A DNA stretch of 64,000 nucleotides from Drosophila pseudoobscura (Eukaryota; Arthropoda; Insecta; Diptera; Drosophilidae): contig NC_046683.1 of the NCBI RefSeq assembly GCF_009870125.1, positions 59,721,869 through 59,785,868 on the forward strand. Direction: 5' to 3'. How positions within the stretch are numbered: position 1 is the first letter of the stretch; each line of letters begins with the position of its first letter. Below are positions 27,572-38,083 of the stretch, in pieces. The notes beneath the pieces were generated by a model. It was not told the origin of the DNA and made no database searches. It saw only the letters and a program-made list of their open reading frames with translations. A program made the position numbers and the translations under genes.

Positions 27572-28160
27572 CACACACGATACAGACATTTTTGTGTTGC
27601 ACACAAACAAAGCACCCAACCCGATTAAATGGACCCGCAGGAGTGTCCATTACAAGGACAATCGAGAACAACAATCACTTTAACATACAATACAATATGT
27701 ACTGTGTACAAGTTGTAAACCGTACAAAGCGCAATTGTTACATGCACAGACATGTCGAAACGGAGCGAAACGAAACGAAACAAACAAACAAACAAATAGC
27801 GAATGGGGAACGGGCAATGGGGATACGGAGAAGAGGGAATAGGGAATAGGGAATGATGTGGGGCACAGGGAGAACAGAAGAGAGCATAACAGAAATGTAG
27901 AGAACCGCTCGCTGGGATAATTGAAATTCTGTCGCGCACAGTCGTTTCCGCTAAGCACAGGCAATCAGACATGGGCACGGGGACCACCACCCACTCACCA
28001 AATCAAACTCAAGGACATCGCGAGTACCCACTCCTGAAACAATGTAATAGAGTGGCGGACGCAACAACTGAGGCTGTGAAGGGCCTAAATGCGGGGAAGC
28101 CTTTCATTTGGCAACTTTGTAAACGGACTTCCATTCCCAGTTCCCATTTGCGCTATTGCC

Positions 28161-28219
28161 GGGCGACTGCGGGTGCGGGTGCGTGTGCGGGGGCGGGGGC
28201 ATGGGCAGGGGCGGGGGGT
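28161..28219. repeat. G-rich GGGTGC/GGGGGC repeat
   Basis: A run of GGGTGCGGGTGC and GGGGGCGGGGGC units with at least six G3+ blocks; a G-quadruplex candidate about 800 bases upstream of the first gene. Confidence 0.7.
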
Positions 28220-28722
28220 GTCTATGGCTATGTTCTTTGTGCGGTGATAACGTTCTCCATTGTTTCGGCAAAGTGTCATAATTGTTTTTGTTTCTGCTTT
28301 CCATTTATTTAAAGTGGTATTTCGTGAGGTCATTGCTTTTAAAGGCAGTGTATAGGCATGCCTCTCTAATTTGAAGGGCCAATAACTTTTTCTACATTTT
28401 ACTACATTCGCAAATAAATACAGGCCAATTGGTTGCCATTGGTTTTGTAAAAGTTCAAGGAAAACACAGCTCACCTGATATCGCCAACAGGCTGGCAAAA
28501 TGGCATCCATCACCAGCATTCATCCCCTCCTCCAACAATTTGGTCCTGCCAGCACATATTATGTCTCCCATTTTGTCTTTAAATGCCCACTAGGCGTGTG
28601 CAAGACTGGTGATCAGGGAAATGAATCCAGAATCCAACCCATCGCAAAATTGATTATTATTTTTAATTTAAAACACACGGAAAACACACACGTTTGCGAT
28701 CGCTCGATTCATCGGTTTGATC

Positions 28723-28730
28723 TATCGATA
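28723..28730. promoter_or_regulatory. DRE (TATCGATA) upstream of the BtpA-family gene
   Basis: A perfect palindromic DREF-binding element, with related CGAT copies on both sides, 265 bases upstream of the first start codon. DRE is a standard core element of TATA-less housekeeping promoters in Drosophila, so transcription of the downstream gene probably starts near here. Confidence 0.65.
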
Positions 28731-28994
28731 CTCGATGTGCTCGATAAAAGAGCCACTGGTTCCACCCGTTGTTCTAGTTTAGGCCTGTTTATGATTCAGT
28801 AGATTTAGTTGTTAACAGAAATTCAAAACTATTAGTGATTATCGTCAAGAACGTAAATATTTATTAAGAGTTTCTTTAATTAATAATGATGATACGTTTA
28901 ATGATCGCATGAATTCAACCAGTAAAAAGAACATCTCCAGCCCTGGTAGCCGACGATCCGCTGTTGCTGTTTATTTTCTGATTAACTTATAATA

Positions 28995-29932
28995 ATGCGA
29001 CGTTTTCTTAAGATATTTGGCCAGCAAAAATGCAAAGTTATTGGCATGATACATGTAGACGCGCTACCAGGTGAGCAAAGGCCACAAATGCCCACTGAAT
29101 GCCTCTAATATGGAGCTACAATGTCAGGAACGCCTCGATATGCCGGCCACTGGAAAGAGACGATTGAAAAGGCCATATATGAGGCGAATCTCTACAAGCG
29201 CCACCAGCTGGTAAGCCAAACAGTCTGCTTATAGTCGTATTCTAATTTGAGCATGATTTGCAGGATGCTGTGCTCATCGAGAATATGCATGATATTCCCT
29301 ATGTGCCGGAGCGCCTCTTGGGTGCGGAAATAACCGCTTGCATGACCCGCCTGGGACAGGCGGTGCGTGACGTGATCCCCAAGGAGATTCCCTGCGGTGT
29401 CCAGGTCCTAGCCTGTGGCAACAAGCAGGCTCTGGCTATAGCCAAAGCTAGTCAGCTTCAGTTTATTCGCAGCGAAGGCTTTGTATTTGGCCATGTGGCC
29501 GACGAGGGATACACGGATGCTTGTGCTGGAGATCTGCTACGATACCGCAAACTTATCGATGCGGAAGATGTACTAATTTTCACGGATCTGAAGAAGAAGC
29601 ATAGCTCACATGCCATAACCTCGGATGTCAGCCTGTTAGAGACGGCGCATGCAGCCGAGTTCTTTCTCACCGATGGCATTGTCATCACAGGCACAGCAAC
29701 AGGACATGCCGCCAGTCCCCAAGATCTTCAGGAGTTGTCAGGTCGCGTAAAGGTGCCTCTGTTGATTGGTTCGGGTGTGACAAAGGATAACATTGGTCTG
29801 TACTACAAGGACGCAAATGCAGTCATAGTTGGCTCACATTTTAAGCGTCATGGAAGCTGGCTTGAAGAGATTAGCGAAGAGGCTGTGGAAAATTTCATGC
29901 GTAAAGTCTGCGAACTGCGGCAGCCGAGTTGA
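28995..29932 (+). CDS. CG8607: BtpA-family TIM-barrel protein
   Basis: Three coding exons: 28995-29070, 29128-29210 and 29264-29932. GT-AG junctions all keep frame, giving 275 aa. The N-terminus holds the family signature GMIHVDALPG (residues 17-26, completed across intron 1). A phosphate-binding-like GSGVT lies near the C-terminus (about 222-226), followed by a VIVGSHFK strand, as expected of a TIM barrel. BtpA was named for its role in photosystem I accumulation in cyanobacteria. Animal homologues (for example C. elegans F13E9.13) are conserved, but I know no established reaction for them. A mitochondrial location is sometimes annotated; the basic start (MRRFLK) is compatible with that but short. 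The gene is convergent with RhoGEF4, with only 56 bases between stop codons. The symbol comes from remembered gene order in D. melanogaster and was not verified. The family call is firm; the function is unknown. Confidence 0.85.
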
Positions 29933-29949
29933 TTTGAATTGTAAATGCT

Positions 29950-29955
29950 TTTATT
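29950..29955 (-). terminator. Poly(A) signal of RhoGEF4
   Basis: AATAAA on the minus strand, 34 bases after the RhoGEF4 stop and only 18 bases from the stop of the convergent gene. The two transcripts' 3' ends should therefore overlap. Confidence 0.6.
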
Positions 29956-29988
29956 GATGTTGATGAAAAAAATATGCCTGATTTAATT

Positions 29989-32127
29989 CTAGAACAGATT
30001 GGCAAAAAAATCATAGATGCGTTCGCGCAAAGATGTGGCCTTGGGGGCGGTTTCAGTACTGCTTGGGAAAGCAAAAGGTTTATGCTCATTACCGGGAGAG
30101 AGTTTATCCAAGGTGTCGTCGAACTTAACCCGCTTTCTTTGTGGCGGTGAAAGCATCTCCTCTTGGCTCTGCTTCCTCTGCGCTGAAGCCGGGCCGCCAT
30201 CGCCTGAATTTATGGCAAACAAATTTTCCGCGTTAAACAGATCCTCGCGCTTGACCACTGTGGGTATGGTGTTGTCCACATTATGAGCTCTAAAGTACGA
30301 TTTAGAGTCGGAGTAGCGGCTGGCAAAGCCGTAGGTGGGATCGTGATCAGTGCTGGTAGCGGTCACATTGCTGCGCTTGAGTATGCCACGTACATTGGCC
30401 ACCTTATCGCCTGTGGCAATCTTTTTGTACAGTTTGGAAATGCGATTCTCCTTGCAGGCGGAATCTCTCACTGTCCCTGGCTGATGGCGCAACTGAACAG
30501 GTGGCATTGGCGGTGGTGGCGGTGCCAAGACCTTCGTTTTGTTGTATAAAGAAGAATTTCCGATATTTTTGCTAGAGTTTGTAGTTCTTGGGATGGCGCT
30601 TGGCGTCTTGCGTTTGCGTGGAAAGCAAGCAGTATCCTCTGTCTCATCCTCAGAGTCCGTGCTGCGGTTATTGTTGCGGAAAACGGTCTCGAACTCCTAA
30701 TAAATATATAAAGCAGAATTAGCTTCTTCCTGAACGCATTCAAATACAGATTACTCACGCATTTGCGCTTGTTGTTCGGACTCAGTACATAATCAGCTCC
30801 AAACTTCTTCATGTCCTTTTTGCGTATGGGTGTTCTCTTGCTGGAGTCCTTGCGCAGCGTTTTGCGGCACTGGACATGCAAATCAATGGCATCGCGTATG
30901 AATCCCACCCAAGTACGGCACAGCTGTAAGTCGCCACTGCCAAAGATGATGCCATCGTTCTGGCAAGTCAATTTGAAGTTGCCCGGCAGCATTTCGAAAA
31001 CCTTGCACTTCTTGAGCGGAAATATGCAACAGCATTCGAGCGAGTTCTCCACCACGGTGTTTGGGGCCCGATCCTTCACGAGCTTGCAGTACATAAATAT
31101 ATCCGACATAAGTACACAGTAGCGTTTGATTTCCGTGCCCTTATGAGTGATCTTTTGAAGGATTCCCTCTTTGATCACGCGGCGTGAGGGCTTTACAATG
31201 TTTGGTGTGCGATTCACCAGAGAATTCTGCAAATGGATCAGATACTGGGTAACCTCCTGCTCCTCCACACACGCATTGATGTGTGCGGCAGTGGCATCGA
31301 TCTCCTTAACAGACTCTGAAATGCATATTACATTATCAACCGGTCCACATAAGTTTTTCTGTATCTCTTACCTTTCAACAACTTGTAGTCGGCATCCGCT
31401 GGGCTCGTGTACAGTAGGACCTGCTCCAGCAACAGCTTGTAGCGGGGCACACGCTGTATGGGCACGATCATCAAAGAATTCAGCTTTCGCTGCACCTCTG
31501 GACGACTCTCGGTTTGTTCCAAAAACTTTCTAAACACGGGATTTTTGCTGATCAAATCCTGAATAACGAACAGAGCCCCACGATAATCGAAGGCGTAAAC
31601 CGAATACAGCTTGAAGAACGGTGCCATCTTGAGGAAGGCATGTGCCACATTCTCCATATTCGCCTCCAGCTCTCGCAGAAATTCTCCATTCAAATTGTGT
31701 ATCATCTCAATCTGACCAAAGAGCAGCGTATGGTTGGAGCAGTCGATGATAGCTTGCTCCTTTAGAGGAAGCACGAAATAGTTCATCAGCAGTTCCAGTT
31801 GTTCCAAGTAGGACTTTTCCGATGTTATGATCTCCTGTATGGCCTGCAGACGGAAGCCCATGCGCTTTCCCGCATCTGGATTGGGGGAGCCAATGGGACT
31901 GCTGGAGGCGCTGTCCAGCATTGAGCACACTGCAATTAATGCACACATACAACTATAAAAACGCTTGGCAATTGTTGCAGCCTTCGTCAATTACCTTTCC
32001 TGCGCGACTTAGCTGTGAGCAAGTTTCTTTCTTGCAGAACTTGCCGCAACTCTCGGCTGAAGCTGAGCGGCGTGTGTGGCGAGGGTGCAAGGCCATGGCC
32101 AAACATTTTCTTCTTGGGTGTGTACAT
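29989..32127 (-). CDS. RhoGEF4: Rho guanine nucleotide exchange factor (DH-PH)
   Basis: Four coding exons on the minus strand: 32127-31995, 31929-31372, 31315-30759 and 30696-29989. Splicing is in frame and gives 651 aa. The Dbl-homology domain spans about residues 70-250. Its first conserved helix contains IQEIITSEKSYLEQLELL and the signature helix contains MIVPIQRVPRYKLLLEQ (split from the next exon by an intron). A PH domain follows (about 277-380, from VIKEGILQK to the Trp-containing FIRDAIDL helix). The C-terminal ~235 residues are basic, Ser/Pro-rich and probably disordered, with a run of prolines and KRKR-type basic clusters that could act as a nuclear signal. DH-PH proteins load GTP onto Rho-family GTPases and act on cytoskeleton signalling. 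The start is the first ATG after the divergent promoter. The identification as RhoGEF4 (CG8606) rests on domain order and synteny. Confidence 0.85.
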
Positions 32128-32422
32128 TTTTAGCTTAACTTTACACAAAGAAAATGCAAGCAAAAACGACGCCAACAACACCTGTCTTTTCAAACAACGC
32201 CCGCGTCTGTCCACAAGGCGTCCGATAAATGTGCTGGCTGCCCTGGGTTTACGGTGTTATCGACCTCAATGTGTCAGAAAAAGTGTGACCATTTCTTTAA
32301 ACTAAGAAAATTACCTCTATTTGCTCATCGCTAAAACAACAACAATTATTTATTTTTATACGTGGTTCGTGGCTCGGTTTGGGTTGTAAGTTGAATGTTG
32401 CTCGAGCTTTTGCTGCATCGAA
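32128..32422. promoter_or_regulatory. Divergent RhoGEF4/Rint1 promoter with Motif 1
   Basis: Only 295 bases separate the two divergent start codons. At 32281-32291 the minus strand reads TGGTCACACTT, which matches the Ohler Motif 1 consensus (YGGTCACACTR) except at the last base. It sits mid-way and probably serves as an M1BP-bound core element for one or both genes. Confidence 0.6.
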
Positions 32423-34863
32423 ATGCATGCAGAGCTGAGTGGGATGGAGTTGCGCATAGCGACGCGTCTAAATGAAGAGATCGGCAAGGATGCCAGCCGT
32501 CTACATCGGGCCAATCTGCTGGTTAGTCACTACAAGGAGCGGCTGCATGCCTTGTCCAAGACTGTAAGTGATATAGTTTACACATTTACATGGGTCTAAT
32601 GCGAATCCCGTCCCCACAGCTTGACTATGAGGACCCCCAGAATGTGTCCAGCTACAAATCTGCCTTCCAGTGCCAGCAACAAGTCTGCGAGAGCATTGAC
32701 TTTGAGCTGCAGAAACTGGCCCAGTTTAGGGAGAAGCTGCAGCAGAAACTCCTGGAGTGCCAACCCTCCCTTGATGCCGTGGCCGTAGATCTCCACCAAG
32801 TACGTCAGCTCCAGCGCCTTTCGCAGTATCTTCGCCTAGTACAGGACATACAGGAGATCAGTGGCGATCTGAGCAGCAGCATCAACGGCAAGGACGAGGA
32901 CAAGCTAGTAAACCTGTACCTCACACTCTACGAAAGCAACGACTGCGAGCACAGCGTGGTGGGGCGTCTGAATGCCGTCCAGGCACGCTCCCTGCAGTCC
33001 TTCGCCGAACGCACTGCCATATACTGGCACAAGCTGCTTCTCAAGCGTCTGTCCAGTGAGTTTAAAACCGTGCTCAAGAGCATGCGATGGGCTTACATGG
33101 AACAACAGGCATTGAACTATTCACCCACGCGGGACACCGAGAAGGCACAACTGCTCGCCGAGTATATGTTTCTCATCAAATCTCCCGCTGAAGAGCACGC
33201 CCCCCTGCAGAGCATCACGCCGAGCATTCTCTGCCAACCCATCAGCAACGTGGTGCAGCTTCTGCTGGCCCCATATCGCCAGCGTTTCACGTATCACTTC
33301 ACGGGCACACGCCAAACAAATCGATTAGACAAGCCCGAATGGTACTACACACAGATTCTCAACTGGGGGAAGGACACTCATTTCTTTGTGGGCAAGACAT
33401 TCCAGCCAGCAGCGATAAGGGCCGGAAAACTAGACTACAATCTGAGGGTAAAAGTTCATTATAATCCTATGTGTATACCACTCTAGCTATGATATGAATC
33501 CATTTCAGCTTGAATTCATACGGGGTCTGGTTCAGTTGACCATTGAAAAACTGGCCGTGGATATTGAACAGATATCTCAGGACGAGATACTGTTTGCCCA
33601 CCTGCTGGATGAGACCTTGGGCTTTGAGGCGGAGCTGCGAGAGACGTTTGGTTATCCGGCCAGTTTTCCCAGTGCCATTGCCGTGATCACTCAGCCCGTG
33701 TATTTGCTCCGCTGGATATCCTTGGAGGAGAGATGTATGCTGGATATTCTCAGTTTACGCTTAGGTTTATGCTCACAATCCCCTTGTAATTCTCAGTCTG
33801 TGCAGAGAGAATGGATGATATTCTGATGGCGGAGTCGCCCTTCCAGTTGATTGATCCGAACACCTTTGAGGATGATTTGAAGATACCGAAGTGTGCCGAC
33901 CAGTTTATGCGACTGCTGGAAGCCATCAAAGATCGCTATTATGGCTTGATTCAACCGGGACACCAATTGCAGTTCCTGCAGCTGCAGCTCGAGCTGATCG
34001 ACAGTTTCCGACGGCGTCTGGTTCAGTTGCACAGTAGCGGTGAGGTGGGAAGCATTCCCGTGCTGAATGCCATGAACTATCTGATCATGGTGCTCCGCGA
34101 GTGGGGAGAGAATGTGCATTATCTGCATTTGCATTCGGCACTGGAGGGTCCCAATGCCCCGGAGATACATTCTGTATTTGACCATGCCGTTTCCGAACTG
34201 GAGCACTGGTCGCGGCAGCTAACGCAGAATCTAGCCACCCGCGAAACACATGAAATGAAGGCCAGGTCAATGAACTATCGCCATGACTGCTGGGCAACTA
34301 TGCCGGAACACAATTCCAAGGAGCCTTTTATACTCTCGTCCAGTGGCGGAGAGATGTTTCAGGTGCTAGTCACCATGCTTCACAATCTGGAGCGCGAACT
34401 GTCCGCCAATCTGTTCAATCAGACGCTCCGATTGATAGCCCGCACACTCGATGAATACATGCTCGAAAGCATGGTCATGAACACAAAGTTCTCTCCGGCT
34501 GGTGCAGCACAATTCAATTACGATATGACGCGCAATCTGTTCGCTCTTTTCGGCCAGTACACGCGACGACCAGAGCTACTCTTTAAGAGGTGAGTCATGC
34601 GCGAAGCTACTGTAAACACAAACCTGACACCCGACTTTCGTTTCCATAGAATTCACGATGCCTGCAAACTGTTGACGGCAGCGCGGGGTACGGCATTGCT
34701 GTTACTGGAGACGCTGCGCAGTAATCAATCGGTGGAGGAAAATATGAAGCCCCTGAGGGAACTGCAGGTGCTCCGTCTGGACAGTAGGCAGTGCATTGAG
34801 GTCTTGGAACGGAGGGTAGACATTAAATGTTTTGAAAAATGGAGCGTCAGGCAAACAATTTAA
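32423..34863 (+). CDS. Rint1: RINT1/Tip20 family tethering subunit
   Basis: Five coding exons: 32423-32563, 32620-33447, 33509-33734, 33797-34589 and 34650-34863. They join in frame to 733 aa, close to the family's usual size. The N-terminal ~140 residues are rich in coiled-coil heptads (repeated Gln/Leu/Glu between about 60 and 130). The rest is the helical Tip20/RINT1 body. The stretch LLRWISLEER is completed across intron 3 as FCAERMDDIL, supporting that junction. RINT1 forms the NRZ (Dsl1-like) complex with ZW10 and NAG at the ER and tethers Golgi-derived retrograde vesicles through syntaxin-18-type SNAREs. The mammalian protein was first found as a RAD50 partner with a G2/M checkpoint role. 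The start is the first ATG after the divergent promoter. An AATAAA lies 52 bases after the stop. Confidence 0.9.
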
Positions 34864-35444
34864 TTGATGAAGTTTATTTTTATCGTAAGGGTACGAATGT
34901 GCAACGAATCGTAAAATAAATCCAAATAACTTTTGAATTCCAAAAAAATTAGGTACAATGTATTAGGTTTCGATTTATTAGCAATGCAATGCACTTTCTT
35001 TCATGGATTTTATGTTTAATTTGTAAAACGCTGACACAATAAACATGCGGTAACTGTAATAATAAATTGTTCTAAAAATACATAGCATAAAATTAACATA
35101 TAAATCGCTGTGATCATCCCTGAAATACCCGGAGATATACTCGTAATTGGGATTGGGATTCATGCAATCGTACTCGTATGTGGGCAAAGGGAAATCAAGG
35201 CTGATCAGGGCGTATTGTATATCATATCGTTTGACAAAACAATTGCAGTTAGTAAATACCAATTCGCGACTCGTGGCGGCGCACATCACACTTCATCACA
35301 TCGTGGAACAAGATCATCGATTCGACTCATACGACTCATACGACTCTGTTCGACTCTAGAGCGTTGCCCGCAGGGAACAATTTTATGCCTATACTAAGTA
35401 ACCGATAATAATCCAATCTGCGGGTTCCGCTTGGCTGACACCGC
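34864..35444. other. Convergent 3' UTR interval Rint1/CG8602
   Basis: 581 bases between two convergent stops. An AATAAA at 34915-34920 serves Rint1, and a minus-strand AATAAA at 34974-34979 would give CG8602 a ~465-base 3' UTR. That UTR contains a 103-codon minus-strand open frame (35289-34978), discussed as a finding. Nothing else is recognised. Confidence 0.6.
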
Positions 35445-36887
35445 CTATTCAAAATGCTGGTACGTTTGGGCGCTCACAAACTGTGCCCGCTGCAGTGGCG
35501 TCATGTTCAGATTTCCCTGCTGCTTCTTGTTGTAAGCCCAGATGACTCCAGTGGCGATTAGCGCAATGGTCAGCCATCCCATGAAGAACAGCTGCACCCA
35601 CGTATGATCGTTATGGCTGTGATCCACAATGATGCCAGCCAGGATGGTGATAACGGCCAGGCCGAGATTCTGAATGGACTGGCAAAAGCCGTAGGCGGTG
35701 CCAAGTTGATACTCCGGAATGATGAGGGCCACTAGGGGCCACAAGCTGGCAGCCAGCATGGAATAGGATAGCCCCATTATGATCATGCCCACGTATGGTG
35801 AGACTCCCGTGAATGTCAACAGAGCATGGGCTCCAATGGTGGTCAGAGTCGCCGTAAATACCCAGGATACGTTGCGTCCAACCTTGTCGATGATGTAGCC
35901 AAAGATCGGCGACGATACGGCAGCAATGAGGTACACCAGCGAGTCCACCGTGTTGGCCTCGGACGGCGTCAGGCCGAAGCGGTCCATGAAGAACTTCTGT
36001 CCCAGGGCAATGAATGGAAAGATTGCCACGTAGTAGGCAACGCAAATGATCGAGACCATCCAGAATGGGGGCTTGAATGTAAAGATGTCGGTTAGCTTGG
36101 GTACCTGCCCAGATGGGTTGTTGTTCCGTTGCAGAATCCGCTCCGCCCGCTTGTCCATAAAGCCCAAGATGAGGGCGCAGATCAGCGACATCACACAGGT
36201 GAGTGTGGCCAGGAGTAGGACTACGCCTAGAGCACTATTATCGTGGTAGAACTTGCTGACGTAGTTGTATATGGGTTGCATCACCCAGAAGTTGACGGTG
36301 CTGCCGAAACGGGCGACAGAAAGCTGCAGCCCAAAGACCATGTTTAGCTCCTTGCCCTTGAACCAGAGGACGGCATAGCTGTTCTGGGCCACAGCCAACG
36401 ACTCCGCTCCTATGCCGAAGATGAAGCGACCCAAAATCATCAACCAGAAGGCATTCAATAGGGCGCCGCTGGCAAAGATCACTTGTCCCACAAGCAGGAT
36501 CAGCATATAAATAATCGTTCCGAGTCGTATTCCAAACACACGATCGATCAGAAATCCTCCGAGGAAGCATAGGACCACGTTGGGCCAGGAGTAGATTGAA
36601 TAGATGAGCGTAAACTGCGTCGAGGTCAAGTGCAGATCCTTCTTGAAGACGTCCTGCAATGCTCCGGGATTGTCGTAACAGAAGTATGAGCCAAAACCGA
36701 GAAGGCACATGAAGACCAGGGCCATGAAACGATGGCTGCTGCTGGAGGGAATGCAACAGCCGTCGGAGGGCAGAGCCAGTTCATTATCCTGACGGCGATC
36801 GGATGATATGATCTGTTGATCTGCCTCCTCCTCTGGCCGAGACACCTCCTCGTTGTCCACGATGCGTTCTTCATCCTCTCGCGCCAT
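35445..36887 (-). CDS. CG8602: Major facilitator superfamily carrier, MFSD1-like
   Basis: A single intronless coding exon of 480 aa. The start chosen is the ATG of MAREDEE; the open frame extends upstream only through non-ATG codons. A ~45-residue acidic, charged cytoplasmic N-tail precedes 12 predicted membrane helices, the first near FMALVFMCLLGFGSYFCYD. MFS hallmarks are visible: GGFLIDRVFGIRLG between helices 2 and 3, and GYIIDKVGRN at the equivalent place in the second half, i.e. the duplicated G-x-x-x-D-R/K-x-G loop. Length and sequence flavour match the MFSD1 group, which acts in lysosomal and endosomal membranes; mammalian MFSD1 exports dipeptides with its partner GLMP. The substrate in flies is not evident from sequence. 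Convergent with Rint1; divergent from the 97-aa membrane protein gene. Confidence 0.85.
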   Translation of the reverse strand: MAREDEERIVDNEEVSRPEEEADQQIISSDRRQDNELALPSDGCCIPSSSSHRFMALVFMCLLGFGSYFCYDNPGALQDVFKKDLHLTSTQFTLIYSIYSWPNVVLCFLGGFLIDRVFGIRLGTIIYMLILLVGQVIFASGALLNAFWLMILGRFIFGIGAESLAVAQNSYAVLWFKGKELNMVFGLQLSVARFGSTVNFWVMQPIYNYVSKFYHDNSALGVVLLLATLTCVMSLICALILGFMDKRAERILQRNNNPSGQVPKLTDIFTFKPPFWMVSIICVAYYVAIFPFIALGQKFFMDRFGLTPSEANTVDSLVYLIAAVSSPIFGYIIDKVGRNVSWVFTATLTTIGAHALLTFTGVSPYVGMIIMGLSYSMLAASLWPLVALIIPEYQLGTAYGFCQSIQNLGLAVITILAGIIVDHSHNDHTWVQLFFMGWLTIALIATGVIWAYNKKQQGNLNMTPLQRAQFVSAQTYQHFE

Positions 36888-37728
36888 GACTAAGCAGCTA
36901 GCTTTCTTTTCCCGTACTGGCCAATGGATAGTACCGACGGCCGCAGATAGGGCGTAATACAATATATATTTTTATCGAATTTCGTTGAAGTTGTTGTTTC
37001 GTTGTTTCAGTTGTTTTCGCTTCTCCTGCACAATAATTGTATCACGTTCTGAGCTGGCTGTGAGCTGTGTCTGTCCAGTGCGGTCGAACTCTTTTGCTTT
37101 GTCTGCTTCGCACTGGTTATCTCTCGCTGTTTACTGTACTCGGACTCGGACTAGTGGTAGTGGTAGTGGTACGTTACCCTTTGTCTAATGCCACTGCGTA
37201 TGTGTTGTTGTAATTGTGAGTTCAGTGGTTATCAACTTTTCACAGTCCACTTGCAACTGAAATTGTGTTTAATATGCAAATGTGAATGTGTTTGCGAGTG
37301 TGACGTGTGCACCCGCACTTTATTGACGCTCAAATCACTATATTGTTTTCGATTTCTCTCTGCGGACTGTCCGCTAATTAATTATATTTATATATATTTA
37401 CGTTTGTGTTTTCCAGTGTGACCAGAACACTCACAAGTGCACAGCTGTTTCACCGATAACGATAAGTCGACAAGTTTTAAACTACAATAAAATTCTATAA
37501 ACAAGAGTTATTTTGCTAATAGTTGATCTTGAATAGTTTTTAGCTTATTTTTAACCAGAATTGGCGGTTAGCTGATATATTTCTTAGTATAAACATCTGT
37601 TTTGATTTTCTGTATAATAGGTTGACAACCCTTATCGATCAACACCGTGTTTGTTCCTGCCTCCTTGCGAAATTAAAATGTTTTAAATTATATAATACTG
37701 TGCTGTGCTGTGCTGTGCTACTGTAGTA
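36888..37728. promoter_or_regulatory. Divergent intergenic region with Motif 1 at 37414-37424
   Basis: This 841-base interval lies between CG8602 (minus) and the 97-aa gene (plus). At 37414-37424 the minus strand carries a perfect Motif 1 (TGGTCACACTG), placing the CG8602 transcription start nearby and giving it a ~500-base 5' leader. CGATAA and ATCGAT elements at about 37455-37640 probably belong to the plus-strand promoter. Confidence 0.6.
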
Positions 37729-38081
37729 ATGGATCGAATCGATACAACCAAGCGAAAGCCCAGACGCACTCACGGCACACCATCGTATACCTACCGGAAT
37801 CGCTTTGCCTACGCTCTGTTAGCAGCTGGAGCTGTATGCTTTGGAATTTGGAGGTAAATATAACCCGGAAATGGTGTTTCATAAATCAGGAATTAATGCC
37901 GCTCTTCTATAGCTTAACGCCCATGCAGCGCTTGTCAAACGAAAAGCTGTGTAAAAAACTACTGACTCCATCGGAGCAGGAACTTGACAGGAAAGGACTG
38001 TTTGAGTTTGGTGCACCGCGTCCCGGAAAGTTTATTAGAGAAGCCATCGAGGAGGCTGAGAATCTAAGGACAGAACGCTAA
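37729..38081 (+). CDS. Small single-pass membrane protein, first cistron before mus312
   Basis: Two exons (37729-37853 and 37913-38081) encode 97 aa. The first ~25 residues are basic (TKRKPRRTHG). One hydrophobic segment (about 26-41, FAYALLAAGAVCFGIW) follows, then a charged soluble tail. The arrangement resembles many small mitochondrial inner-membrane or ER proteins, but I do not recognise the family. The stop is followed after only two bases by the mus312 start codon, so both frames probably share a mature mRNA. A consensus AATAAA at 38184 inside the first mus312 intron could also let a short, monocistronic message form. Codon choice is normal, and the intron sits within the transmembrane-to-tail junction. 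Confident that it is coding; role unknown. Confidence 0.8.
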
Positions 38082-38083
38082 TC

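Larger units (their letters stand above)
1..28700. other. Gene-free 28.7 kb repeat-rich region
   Basis: I found no reading frame here with convincing coding character. The open frames are low-complexity (Leu/Phe/Ser- or Pro/Arg-rich) readings of simple repeats, and none links to a neighbour through plausible splice sites. The block holds dense microsatellites, purine/pyrimidine tracts, poly-G runs, a degenerate tandem repeat and one short inverted-repeat transposon, listed separately. A region this long beside a tightly packed gene cluster is typical of Drosophila cis-regulatory deserts or very long introns. I cannot tell which, because the gene it would serve lies outside the window. TATA-like matches occur (for example near 6296, 15291 and 26822) without any linked ORF. 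Confidence 0.7.

Noticed and set aside
29458-29694. Antisense open frame within the BtpA-family gene
   Set aside because: Shadow of the supported sense exon; no independent features.
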